64,000 bases of DNA from Sphagnum compactum (GCA_965153455.1 OZ234493.1:16544213-16608212), one strand, 5' to 3'. Counted from the stretch's first letter, positions 1 to 11,911 are shown. The notes: generated from the sequence alone by a model not told the origin. A program made the numbers and translations.

Positions 1-3000
1 AAATCACCAACCAGAAAATCAACAATGGATATCAAATATTGAGAGCAAAGACATCAAGTTGCAACACGGTTGCGAGGAACATTGATGCTCAAAAAGAAAG
101 TTCTTTTGGTGGAGTGGGATGCTAGAAATCAACCAATCTGAATACCACACTCTTGACCTCTGTTTCTGAATGCAAATGGTGCTACTTTCAGAAATGTTCC
201 TACTTTCTTTCTTCTCAAATTTCCAATGATCTCCAATGCAATTAGCAAAGGTGTAAACATCTCCAATGATCTCCAATGCACTTAGCACAGGGGCATTAAA
301 TGAAAACCTCCCCCAACCCACTTAACTCTAAACCCTAGAACATGAACCCTCAACCAGTTATAAAAAATATACAAAATGTAAGATAAATCCAAGTATCCCC
401 TACACCTCCAATAACCAAAAATAAATATTTAAAGGCTAGAACCCACCCACTCCGGAAGAAAAGCAAACCCTTTCCCACTCCACCTATTAAGACCCCTAGA
501 ATCCCACCCCCTCCCCCCCTCCACGAAAAAAATAAAAATAAAATCGTGACCCTCCTAAACCCCCTAGCCCATCCATCCTTCAGGAAAGAAAAAACCGGAC
601 CCAAATCCCCTCACCCACCCTCCAAATCCCAAAAAAGCCTCCCCCAACACCCTCGCCTCCCCTCCGCAATCCAAAAGTTGATATTTTCAACTTCTTAGAC
701 TGTCCACCTATTCAAGCCAGTCTTGGACTGTCCACCCTATTTTAAGCCAGTTACATGCGCACCCACCACAGTCAGGGTGACTTTATGGACCACTGGGACT
801 CAAGGCGAAAAATTTAATAGGGTATGACACACCCTGTGAAACTCCTGCTGAATTTACCGATTTCTTTAATGTATGCCCAACACCACTACAGGCATGAGCA
901 GCGAGCATGTGATGAAGATTCAACAGCTCACATGACAGCAAACCATTTCTGTTGCCTTAGTATATTGTATGTATGGCAAAGGCAAGTTCTCAAATGGGCC
1001 ACTTTACTTTGGGAGCACTTCAATGGGCCGATAAGTCTTCTTGGCTGACAAACGATCAATTCAGAGGGTCCAGCCAGTGTTTCTTTTTCTCAATTTCTCA
1101 TGTCACATCAAAACTGGCGATCAGCCACAAGGGGATGTAGTCAGGTATGGTTACAAGACAAATAAAAAAGTAAAAATTATGGCAATCTTATTACATGTTG
1201 GCAAACCAATAAAACCTATTAACCAAATATGGGGATTTCACAAAAAGAAAGCTAGAAATCTGCCCAAGTCTTTCAAAAAAATTTGGCTATTTCATAACTC
1301 TCTTCTTCCTGAAAATGTTACAATTGTTTTAGGATTTTTCCAAAAAGTTCCCCTGACCATCTTGCTTGGGAGTTTCATCTATAGCAAAATGGCGAATTTC
1401 AGCAACTAAAATTTCACTGGTTCCAGCTCTAACAACCCCAATTATATCTGCTGACTCAGGTTGTGCATTATCAAACAATGACCAAATACATCAATTTTGT
1501 ACGCCTGAAAAGCACCGGTCACAGGAAAATATTCAAGTCTAAAACCTACACATGCTCAATTTTGGGGCCAAGCACCAACATGGGGCACGTGCCATGACTT
1601 TATGGTAAATGAAATTATGAACAATGTTTCCCAGCAGGTAATGAGGGGAGAAAAAGCTACACAGAGCAAAGAGTTGATATATTCTATATAAGAGGAAAGT
1701 TCTGACTAAGGACCAGCCTCACTTTTCTTTGCTGACACATGGACGGTGCAATCCATCAATGACCACTTGCATCCATTATCTTGTAGCCAGAAAAATCAGT
1801 GATCACAGGAAGTTGCAGGTCTAGTACTCACGCACAGACTGCATCGCTTTATTAAAGACTTCCAATCTTGAGCAATGTGAAAGCACAAGACGACAAGAGA
1901 AAAGACAGAAAAGCATCCAGCTGCAATAATATATTCCTGAGTAAAGTTCTGAGCAGGTAGCACAGAAAACTTTAACCAGCCTAAATTATGGCACACAGTA
2001 TGCACCATCCTAGAAGGACCACTTGGATCCTTTCTCTCAACCTCTAATCAGAACCACCCTTCCAAGATGTTCGCTAGACGGGCATAAATGCAAGGAGTCC
2101 AACGGACTAATACTCCCTTGGCTCAAATTTGCACCCGGGAGTTTGCTACAAATTTATATCAAGGTTGGTTCCCTTGTTGCGCTATTGCCGTCAATCTCCT
2201 CGCATATGTTTGTATGGCTTTGTGGCTCAATGCAACAACAAGAAAAGTGTTCATCATCCAATCACCACGTGCGAATGCTTTTCACATATCATCACGTCTT
2301 TTATGTCAAACTTGGTATTTCTCAAACATCAAATCTTTGGTTCCATGTCCTTGAACACATTAGTAATGTTATGAATATTTGACCTCAAGTAACGATTGTA
2401 TAATGATTCAAATTTGCACAAAGGCTCATCTACCATGATTTTCTATTAAGGTGGGTTAACTTGATGTTTTTCTTGATTGCCGTAGTGTTCACATGCATAT
2501 CATTGGGCTAGCAACCAACGCAAAACGACAACAAAAACTATCAAAGGTCATTTGAACATCACATCTTTTGCAATTTCTCAAAACTTGTAGGTATGTGTTT
2601 CACACAAAAACTTTTTAGCATCTTGAACTCAATATGTCTTGCAACGTCAAAATTAAGTTTGTGTTCTTATTCAAGGATATGAAAGGTATGAAGGTTGTGA
2701 TGAATGGAATGAGTGAATAATTAAAACATGAATACGATATTTTAAGGTTTCAAATGATATTATATTGAAAAGTTTAATTTGAACAAAAGTGGGACTTGCA
2801 TAAGCTAGTTACTCCAAATAGTTTTGCAACAATTAAAAGTTATGAATTTCCCATAAATAGAGTACTACAATAGTAACGTTTGCCAAGGAAAGAATCCCAT
2901 TCTACAACAATAATGTTAGACAAGGTTTGTGCATATGCATGTAAATATGCACGTGATGGAGTTGTGCAACAATATTGTTCAACAATGATCAAGTTTGTCA

Positions 3001-3750
3001 TTCAAATCACATTGAAATGGAATATCAACATGAGAACTAACTACATCAATGCATGTTCTAAATGATTCAATAATTTGTTCTTTGTAATTTATCATTTGTC
3101 CATTTATGTTTGGACCAAATCAATTTTGTAAACATTGACAAGGGAATGGGAAGAGAAATTTCAATAATAAGACATGAGACAAAATAATGATCAATCAATG
3201 TTTTGGGCAAAAATCACCAAAAGGCAACACAAGTTTTTACATACATATTATTTTGTTGCAAATTCCTTTTTTTGGATTTTTTTTGGCCTAAAAGTGATTT
3301 TAAAATATTTTTAGGGTGAAAGCATTGTTACACCTATGCCTATTAATTCCAAATTTTTAGAGTTCCTTGAAATAATGTTGTTAGTTAAATCAAATCTTGC
3401 CTAGGGATGCTTGTCACCTTAGCTCCATCGAGAAATGGAAAATATATATATTGATTTGGACGCACATCTTTTATCTACATTTACTGAATTGAACAAATTG
3501 CATAATGTAATGAAATGTTTATTACCAAATCACATTCTTTAAACTAAATGGAATAATCATCAATGATAAGAATCATGTGCTAATCATTGTGTAAGTAATG
3601 ATTACATTTCAATTTTATGTGAAAGTAAGATGACATAGGTTTGGTGGAATATCCCAAAAAAAAATCTCTATCACAATTATTTTGTTTCATGTTCAATATA
3701 TATATATATTCAATTATTTCATGTTCTTGACAAATGAAATGTGTATGAAA
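1..3750. other. Intergenic DNA, no gene recognised
   Basis: No reading frame here resembles a known protein; the longest (1041-1409 and 2023-2382, plus strand) have no recognisable motifs. Base composition changes near 2.4 kb: the first part is closer to balanced, the rest is AT-rich with short poly-A and poly-T runs and a (TA)n stretch near 3700. Parts of 700-2100 could be untranslated or intronic DNA of a gene lying off the left edge, but no splice-bounded coding exon was found. Confidence 0.6.
300..665. other. C/A-rich, G-poor tract
   Basis: The plus strand is dominated by C and A with many CCC and CCCC runs and few G. It includes short AACCCTA-like words near 330-350. The mirror strand is G-rich and gives only a low-complexity Gly/Phe/Leu-rich reading frame, so it is not treated as coding. 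The strand asymmetry could allow G-quadruplex or i-motif structures. Confidence 0.5.
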
Positions 3751-3751
3751 A

Positions 3752-5293
3752 AACCATGGAAGACCTTTACAAGGCTAGTGTTCATGAATTAAACAATGGA
3801 ATCATTTAAATAACACAAAATCAAGGGAGCACCGAAATCCAATATAGACCATGTAGTTGGTTGCATAGGTAATCTTGGTCTGCCTACATGAGGGCGGCCT
3901 TTAAAGAGAGGGCTCACGCTATGGAAATTCCAGAAGAAATCCTGCAGGCTCTGTTTACCATGTACGCAGAAGGAAACGATGCGCCCCTAGATTTTCTTTT
4001 TGTTTGCTGTGTGCTCTCGTTTAACCGTCTTGGTCTTGAGAGAAGGCCTCGCACAGCTTCTTGTCGCATAAATTTAGGCGTGGGCTTGAGGTTTTTTATT
4101 TGAAATCCTCTAGGGTCCAAAATTCATAGCAAAATGGTCGCAGGAAGAAAACCGAGAGGAATGTTAAATGACCTGGCCTCCCTGACTTGACCTTCCAGTT
4201 ATGCTCCTGCAGCTCTACCGGTTCCCCTCGGTTTCCTTGTTGTTGGAATTTTCCTGTATGCTTTCGTGCAAGTAAAAAATAAATATATATTTTTTGCGGG
4301 CCGATCCCGTGATTGCGTCTTCGACTCTTGCCTGGTTCGGCAGGTTTATGTGGAAAATGTGAAAAAAAACGTTGAAACATTATCAAGTAGCCTTGGAAGA
4401 CCTTGACAAACATGATGTTATTAAATCAAGCATCGCAAATATTTTAAGGATTTTTATTAACAAACAGGTGTTGAATAATTATGAAAGAGCTTTCAAGGAC
4501 CTTGACAAGGTTCATGTTTTTGAACTAAACAATGCATTCACTTTGAAAACTTATGGAAAATGTCAAATATATGTTGCATGATTATCAAGGAGTAGCCTTG
4601 GAAAATATTCACAAGACTCATCTTCTTGACTCAAACAATGCATGCACTTTGAGAATTTTTGAACATGTTGGATGATTATTAAGAAGCCTTGGAAGACCTT
4701 GACAAGGTTGATGTTCTTGAACCAAACAATGCATTCCCTTTGAGGACTTGTGAATATGTCAAAAGGATGTTCCATGATTATCAAGGAGCCTTGAAGGACC
4801 TTGACAAGGTTCATGTTCTTGAACTAAACAATGCATCCACTTTGAATAGTCGTGAAAGAGTGAGATATATGTTGAATGATTATTAAAGACCTTTGGATGA
4901 CCTTAACAAGGTTCATGTTGTTGAACTAAACAATGCATTCACTTTGCAAATTCGTGGAGAGGTCAAAAAGATATTACATGATTCTCAAGGAGCCTTGAAG
5001 GACTTTGATAAGGTTGATGTTTTTGAACCAAATAATGCATTCACTTTGCAGACTCGTGGAGAGGTCAAAAGGATGTCGGTGATTATCAAGGAGCTTTGGA
5101 GGAGTTCGACAAGGTTAATGTTCTTGACCAAAACAATGCAATCACTTTGAGGACTCATGGAAATGTAAAAGGGATGTCACATGACTATTAAGGAGCCTTG
5201 GAGGACATTGACAAGGTTGATATTGTTCAACCAAACAATGCACTCATTTTGCGAACTTCTTGTAAGGTCAAAAAGATGTTTGATGACTATTAA
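3752..5293 (+). pseudogene. Decayed 5' part of the TPR array
   Basis: This stretch is built from the same 102-bp unit as the intact array downstream, but it is broken. A first remnant at about 3752-3808 reads MEDLYKASVHELNN before a TAA. From 4372 on, roughly nine units can be followed in three different frames. TAA stops occur at 4680, 4884, 5189 and 5291, and a single-base loss occurs near 5082. Units here carry NNAFTL rather than the NDAFTL of the downstream array, so they are older or have escaped homogenisation. Between 3810 and 4370 the array is interrupted by unrelated, GC-richer DNA. No promoter or first exon was recognised upstream. I read this as dead coding sequence, though it could be 5' untranslated or exonic RNA of the kinase gene. 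Confidence 0.75.
3810..4370. other. GC-richer island inserted in the TPR array
   Basis: TPR remnants lie on both sides (3752-3808 and from 4372), so this segment interrupts the array. Its composition differs from the surroundings. A short plus-strand frame at 3888-4103 begins MRAAFKERAHAMEIPEEILQ, and a minus-strand frame covers 3914-4120; neither is recognised. Positions 3878-3910 recur with one mismatch at 39294-39326, next to an organelle-type group II intron domain. The island could be organellar DNA or a captured gene fragment. The source is not established. Confidence 0.5.
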
Positions 5294-6313
5294 GGAGCCT
5301 TGGACGACATTCACAAAGCTGATGTTCTTGAGCCAAACAATGCAACCACATTGAAGATTCGTGGAGATGTTAAAAAGATGTTGCATCACTATCAAGGAGC
5401 CTTGGAGGACTTTCACAACGTTGATGTTCTTGAACCAAACAATGCACTCATTTTGATTATTCATGCAGAGGTCAAAAAGATGTTGGATGACTATCAAGGA
5501 GCTTTACAAGACCTTGACAAGGCTGATGTTTTTGAACCAAACGATGCATTCACTTTGAGTGTTCGTGGAGATGTCAAAAGGATGCTAAATGACTATCAAG
5601 GAGCCTTGGAAGACCTTGACAAGGCTGATATCCTTGAACCAAACAATGCATTCACTTTGAGGAGCCGTGGAGATGTCAAAAGGATGCTACATGACTATCA
5701 AGGAGCCTTGCAGGACCTTGACAAAGCTGATGTTCTTGACCCAAACGATGCATTCACTTTGAATGTTCGTGGAGTTGTCAAAAGGATGCTACTTGACTAT
5801 CAAGGAGCCTTACAAGACCTTGACAAGGTTGATGTTCTTGAACCAAACGATGCATTCACTTTGAGTGTTCGTGGAGATGTCAAAAGGAAGCTGGATGATT
5901 ATCAAGAAGCCTTGGAAGACCTTCACAAGGCTGATGTTCTTGAACCAAACGATGCATTCGCTTTGACTGTTCGTGGAGATGTCAAAAGGAAGCTAGATGA
6001 CTATCAAGGAGCCTTGGAAGACCTTGACAAGGCTGATGTTCTTGAACCAAAGGATGCATTCACTTTGAGTGTTCTTGGAGATGTCAAAAGGAGGCTAAAT
6101 GACTATCAAGGAGCCTTGCAAGACCTTGACAAAGCTAATGTTCTTGAACCAAACGATGCATTCACTTTGAGAAGTCGTGGAGATGTCAAAAGGATGTTAG
6201 TTGACTATCAAGGAGCCTTGCAAGACCTTGACAAGGCTGATGTTCTTGAACCAAACGATGCATTCACTTTGAATGTTCGTGGAGCTGTCAAAAGGAAGTT
6301 GTATGATTATTAA
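5294..6313 (+). CDS. TPR array segment upstream of an in-frame TAA (10 units)
   Basis: Ten tandem 34-residue TPR units (102 bp each) read without interruption between the TAA at 5291-5293 and the TAA at 6311-6313. The unit pattern is DYQGALEDLDKADVLEPNDA followed by FTLSVRGDVKRKL: two amphipathic helices with the TPR-type small residues (G/A) and the Pro-Asn turn. The frame and register are identical to the array downstream, so the TAA at 6311 replaces one Gln codon of an otherwise continuous 33-unit array. In-frame ATGs recur in units reading KRM. Translation as one protein with the downstream kinase would need a Gln instead of the stop. Otherwise this is a separate short ORF or 5' leader. 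Status uncertain: allele, consensus error, or true nonsense mutation. Confidence 0.6.
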   Translation, partial: GALDDIHKADVLEPNNATTLKIRGDVKKMLHHYQGALEDFHNVDVLEPNNALILIIHAEVKKMLDDYQGALQDLDKADVFEPNDAFTLSVRGDVKRMLNDYQGALEDLDKADILEPNNAFTLRSRGDVKRMLHDYQGALQDLDKADVLDPNDAFTLNVRGVVKRMLLDYQGALQDLDKVDVLEPNDAFTLSVRGDVKRKLDDYQEALEDLHKADVLEPNDAFALTVRGDVKRKLDDYQGALEDLDKADVLEPKDAFTLSVLGDVKRRLNDYQGALQDLDKANVLEPNDAFTLRSRGDVKRMLVDYQGALQDLDKADVLEPNDAFTLNVRGAVKRKLYDY

Positions 6314-8665
6314 GGAGCCTTGCAAGACCTTGACAAGGCTGATGTTCTTGAACCAAACGATGCATTCACTTTGAGTGTTCGTGGAAATGTCAAAAGGATG
6401 CTACTTGATTATCAAGGAGCCCTGCAAGACCTTGACAAGGCTGATGTTCTTGAACCAAAGGATGCATTCACTTTGAATGTTCGTGGAGATGTCAAAAGGA
6501 AGCTAGATGACTATCAAGGAGCCTTGGAAGACCTTGACAAGGCTCATGCTCTTGAACCAAATGATGCATTCACTTTGAGTGTTCGTGGAGATGTCAAAAG
6601 GAAGCTACTTGACTATCAAGGAGCCTTGCAAGACCTTTACAAAGCTTATGTTCTTGAATCAAACGATGCATTCACTTTGAAGAGTCGTGGAGATGTCAAA
6701 AGGATGTTAGTTGACTATCAAGGAGCCTTGGAAGACCTTGACAAGGCTGATGTTCTTGAACCAAACGATGCATTCACTTTGACCGTTCGTGGAGCTGTCA
6801 AAAGGAAGCTCGATGACTATCAAGGAGCCTTGGAACACCTTGACAAGGCTTATGTTCTTGAACCAAACGATGCATTCACTTTGAGTGTTCGTGGAGATGT
6901 CAAAAGGAAGCTCGATGACTATCAAGGAGCCTTGCAAGACCTTGACAAAGCTGATGTTCTTGAACCAAACGATGCATTCACTTTGAATGTTCGTGGAGAT
7001 GTCAAAAGGAAGCTAGATGACTATCAAGGAGCCTTGCAAGACCTTGACAAGGCTGATGTTCTTGAACCAAACGATGCATTCACTTTGAGTGTTCGTGGAG
7101 ATGTCAAAAGGAAGCTAGATGACTATCAAGGAGCCTTGGAAGACCTTGACAAAGCTAATGTTCTTGAACCAAACGATGCATTCACTTTGAGTGTTCGTGG
7201 AGATGTCAAAAAGAAGTTGGATGACTATCAAGGAGCCTTGGAAGACCTTCAGAAAGCTTATGTTTTTGAACCAAATGATGCATTCACTTTGAGGAGTCGT
7301 GGAGATGTCAAAAGGAAGTTGTATGACTATCAAGGAGCTTCGGAAGACCTTGACAAGGCTGATGTTCTTGAACCAAATGATGCATTCATTTTGAGTGTTC
7401 GTGGAGATGTCAAAAGGAAGCTACTTGAGTATCAAGGAGCATTGCAAGACCTTGACAAAGCTGATGTTCTTGAACCAAACGATGCATTCACTTTGAAGAG
7501 TCGTGGAGATGTCAAAAGGATGTTAGTTGACTATCAAGGAGCCTTGGAAGACCTTGACATGGCTGATGTTTTCGAACTAAACGATGCATTCACTTTGAAT
7601 GTTCGTGGAGCTGTCAAAAAAAAGTTGTATGATTATCAAGGAGCCTTGCAAGACCTTGACAAGGCTGATGTTCTTGAACCAAACGATGCATTCACTTTGA
7701 GTGTTCGTGGAGATGTCAAAAGGAAGCTACTTGACTATCAAGGAGCCTTGCAAGACCTTGACAAGGCTTATGTTCTTGAACCAAACGATGCATTCACTTT
7801 GAATGTTCGTGGAGATGTCAAAAGGAAGCTACTTGACTATCAAAGAGCCTTGCAAGACCTTGAGAAGGCTTATGTTCTTGAACCAAACGATGCATTCACT
7901 TTGAGTGTTCGTGGAGATGTCAAAAGGAAGCTCGAGGACTATCAAGGAGCCTTGGAAGACCTTGACAAGGCTTATGTTCTTGAACCCAACGATGCATTCA
8001 CTTTGAAGGCTCGTGGACATGTCAAAATAGTGTTATATGACGATCAAGGAGCCTTGGAAGACCTTGACAAGGCTTATGTTCTTGAACCAAATGATGCATT
8101 CACTTTGATGAATCGTGGAGTTGTCAAAAAAATGTTGCATGACTATCAAGGAGCCTTGCAAGACCTTGACAAGGCTGATGTTCTTGAACCAAACGATGCA
8201 TTCACTCTGAAGACTCGTGGAGATGTCAAAAGAATGCTACATGACTATCAAGGAGCCTTGGAAGACCTTGACAAGGCTAATGATCTTGAACCAGACAATG
8301 CATTCACTTTGAGGTTTCGTGCAGTTGTCAAAATCATGTTGCATGACTATCAAGAAGCCTTGGAAGACCTTGACAAGGCTGATGTTCTTGAACCAAACGA
8401 TGCATTCATTTTGAAGACTCGTGGATATGTCAAAAAGGAGTTGGATGACTATCAAGGAGCCTTGGAGGACCTTCACAATGCTAATGTTCTTGAACCAAAC
8501 GATGAATTCATTTTATCAGATTATGCCCACACGAATTGGAGTTTAAACAAATATCAAGCGGCATTGGAAGCCATGGATAAACTTCTTTTTATCAATCCAA
8601 ATGATGATTTTATATTACGAGTTCGAAAATGGTTGAAATGGATGTTGGATGTATATCAACCCACA
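5294..8665 (+). repeat. 33-unit, 102-bp TPR-coding tandem array
   Basis: Units of exactly 102 bp encode 34-residue TPRs: ten before and twenty-three after the TAA at 6311. Middle units are nearly identical at the DNA level. The variable positions are few: LED/LQD, KAD/KAY/KAN, SVR/NVR/KSR, and the residues after KRK or KRM. The last two units (from about 8465) are the most diverged and lead into the kinase linker. The pattern of a uniform middle and divergent ends is what unequal crossing-over or gene conversion produces. Confidence 0.9.
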
Positions 8666-11600
8666 ATAGAATTGTTGCCATTCAAATCAAATATTCAATC
8701 TTTTCCATACAATGAATTGAATCGTGGAAGAATATTGGGGAAAGGAATCTCTAGTAAAGTGTATCAAGGTTGTTGGAAAAACACCGAGATTGTGATTAAA
8801 GTTTTGGAATGGAGTGGCGACCATAATGAAGGTGCAAAAAGATTTTTCATATCAGAAGTGAACACCTTGGGATCAATTCAACATAACAATTTGGTTCGTC
8901 TTAAGGGCTATTGTATCGAAGGTCTACAACACATGGTGGTGTATGAATACATTTCAAATTCATCTCTTGACAAATGGCTCTCTGAAAATAAGATTTTGGA
9001 TTGGGATAAACGAATATGCATCATTATAGGGGTTGCTCAAGGATTGGCACACTTGCATCATAAATGTGATCCAGTTATTCTTCATCTTGACATCAAACCA
9101 CAAAATATCCTTTTGGATAAGGATTACACCCCAAAATTGGCTGATTTTGGGTCGGCAAAATTTTTAAATGGCCGGGATGAAAATGTGGTATGTTCCCCAC
9201 CTTTTTTTTTGTTGATTAAGTGCATGGCATTATATTTTAGTGGAATTATGAACCTTGCAAATTTGAACACTCTTGTGGGCCACAATTTATTAATTTTATA
9301 TTTTCATTATTGTAGGTCATGGAATAAATATGATAAACAATCACAATTTAAAATGAATATTTGAAAAACACTTAATGTAATAATTCATATTACAATTTTT
9401 TTTTATGTGTGCACAAGTAATGACACAAGGATTGCAACTTTTGTTATTAAAAAAAAATCAAATTCCCTATTGGTATTAGACTATCTTGGGTGTGGGTTTT
9501 ATGAACTTCAACATTTATATTCAATGCATGCAATGCCCATTGAAATTATTGATTTTTAAAAAAAAATTACATTCAGATTGCATTAGCATCAACTTCTACG
9601 CCAGGAACAATCGGATATATGGCACCAGAAATTCATTTAAATCAAGCATCGACAAAAAGTGATGTGTACAGCTTTGGAGTATTGTTGATTCAAATTGTGA
9701 ATGGATCACCATTGACTTTAGATGGAAAGAAAGTTCACATTCGCGACTTCATCCGATGGGTACGAAAGGTTCATGAAAAAGAAAATGGATTTCAACAAAT
9801 TTTTGATGTTGCAATCAATAATTCAATTGCCGGGTTTGATCAAAATGAAGCCAAATCACTTTTGCAAATTTCCCTTCAATGCATCAAGGTAAATTTTGTG
9901 CCAAACCTTTTATTTTATCAAAAACCTAAAATCATGGATTCGATGTAATATTTGAAACAATATGAAACACTAATAAAAATCTTGTAGTTTATAACCATTC
10001 CTTGTGCAACTATGTGTGACTAAATGTTGCCTATGACAATGAATGGTTGCCTTTGAGACTAATTTTCAAATTTGGATGGATTTTGGTCTTCTTTTCAACT
10101 AGGTTGCAACTATGATCTATTTCTTCTTTCTGAAAGGTTGATTTTTCATAATGTCTTTGTTTTTTTTACAACATCATATATATATATTTAGTTGAACATG
10201 CAACCAAAATAGTTACATTATAGATACATAAAGTACATATGCTACTTAGTAGCTACACATATAGATTATTTAATAATACATACTTATCTATATGTATATA
10301 CCTACCTATTGAATGCCTACCTACCTAATTACCTACCTACCTATTTAATTACTAGGTACCCACATATGTACCATATACCTACCTATGTATTATTTATCTA
10401 CCTAACTACCTAGTTATTTACTAGGTACTTACATATATACCTATGCACCCATTAGCTACCTATAAGGCCTATTTAATTATAAATATTTATTTAGGGACTA
10501 TTTAAACAAGTATTTTAAATAATTAATTAATTATAAAAATTTAAATTTTTACTTAAAATAAATATTATCTAAATAGGTATCTAGTAAAAACTTATGCTAC
10601 CTAGTAGGTAGACTATGTAATAGTATGTGTTAGGGAATAGTTGCAACTAGGCTACAATTATGCGACTAAGAGCTACAACTAAAATTTTATCCCATATTGT
10701 TTGTCTTTTATTTCAAATTTACAAACTGTATAAGTAGGTTGGTTTGGTGTAGTAAACACATTCAATTTTTTCAATTGCCATATGGGAAGAGCTAATCACA
10801 TAAGCTCGACCCAATAGGCTACACTTAAAATAAAATTTGATTTTGTTGTAAAAATTTAGACCTAGACCTACCTACCTACCTACCTAAGTTAGACCATGGC
10901 TAGGTGGCCTAGGTGCCACATGGCCTATTGTAAATGGCCTAATTTGAAATTAGGTTAGGTACATTAAACACTTAATTAGGCTAGGTGGCCTAACCTAGGC
11001 CTAGCTTAGGTGCCAAATGGCCTATCATAAGTGGTCCAACCTTAAATTAACCCTAAATGATTATAATCTTAAGTTGCCACGTGGTTCAATCTTAGGCCAC
11101 CACATGGCAAAATATAGTTGTTTTAATTGGATAGTTGAAAAAAATTCAAATGATGCCACATGTTACATTCTTAAGCTATCATGTGTGAACATATTGGTGT
11201 ACATTGTAGTTGTAAGTGTAGTTGCAAGAACTCATCCTTGGATACATGTATAAAATCACCATACGTGTATTCTATGAAAAAAAAAATTTCATCCGTTGTT
11301 TGCAACTAGCATCATTTGTAATTGGTCGTTTGCTACTAGGCTGACTTTTAGTCGCAAACGTTGTTTGTGACTAGAATTTAGTTGCAAATTGCACTTTTTC
11401 TACTAGTGAAATAAGTTAAATTGGATTGTTTAATGAATGTAAAACTTCTTTAAAAGGTTTGCACATGCAAATGGTACATTCAATTTCACTTGGAATTCGT
11501 TTAAACCATTTGCATGATTGATATGTAAAGTCAATTTGAGTATCCTAGTTTCAAATAACATAAAATTATGTTGTTGAATACATATATAAGTTGGTTTCAA

Positions 11601-11911
11601 CACTCCTTTTTTAAGGATATATGTTCAAATTATGTCATGAAAATTGAGACATGAGCATATGGTCTTATTTATTGAAGCATTTTGCCATGGTTTGATTGTA
11701 ATGTATAACAATTACATAATGAACATCTAACTTTTATGACATTTGTTTCTTATAGGAAGACCCAAATCAAAGACCGAAAATGCAAAAACTTTTGCAACAT
11801 TTGGAAGGATTGAACAAAAAGAAAGGATCGCAATATTTTACCACATTAATCCAGGCTTTCAACCCATTATCGAAACTAGTTGGTGCCTTCTGGGACCTGG
11901 AGTGGAGGTAG
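6398..11911 (+). CDS. TPR-repeat protein kinase (three exons)
   Basis: Exons 6398-9187, 9577-9888 and 11756-11911; both introns have GT...AG ends and are phase 0. The product is about 1085 residues from the first in-frame ATG after the TAA at 6311; the open frame begins at 6314. Order: about 22-23 TPR units (to about 8665), a short linker, then a kinase domain. Kinase landmarks: glycine loop GKGISSKV, ATP lysine in IVIKVL, helix-C Glu in ISEVNTL, catalytic loop HLDIKPQN, DFG in LADFGSAK, APE in GYMAPE, and DPNQRPKM opening exon 3. The key Lys, Glu, Asp and Asn residues are all present, so catalysis is plausible. HLD replaces HRD, so it is a non-RD kinase. No signal peptide or membrane segment is seen, so a soluble TPR-scaffolded kinase is likely. 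The fold belongs to the plant RLK/Pelle group. Substrate unknown. The start is uncertain because any KRM unit offers an ATG. Confidence 0.8.
9968..11408. mobile_element. Non-autonomous CACTA-like element in kinase intron 2
   Basis: The left end reads CACTAATAAAAATC and the right end, read on the minus strand, CACTAGTAGAAAAAGT, matching the CACTA/EnSpm terminal form. Both ends are flanked by AAA, a possible 3-bp target duplication but weak evidence in AT-rich DNA. Subterminal words such as GTGACTAA, GCGACTAA and TTGCAACTA recur inside both ends. The interior is low-complexity (ACCTACCT runs and TAGGTGGCCTA words) and has no transposase frame. It lies wholly inside the intron 9889-11755 and so leaves the coding exons intact. 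A diverged relative in opposite orientation lies at about 48990-50350. Confidence 0.65.

Noticed and set aside
6707-8476. Minus-strand reading frames opposite the TPR array
   Set aside because: They mirror the 102-bp repeat and have no protein resemblance; the plus-strand frame encodes clear TPRs.
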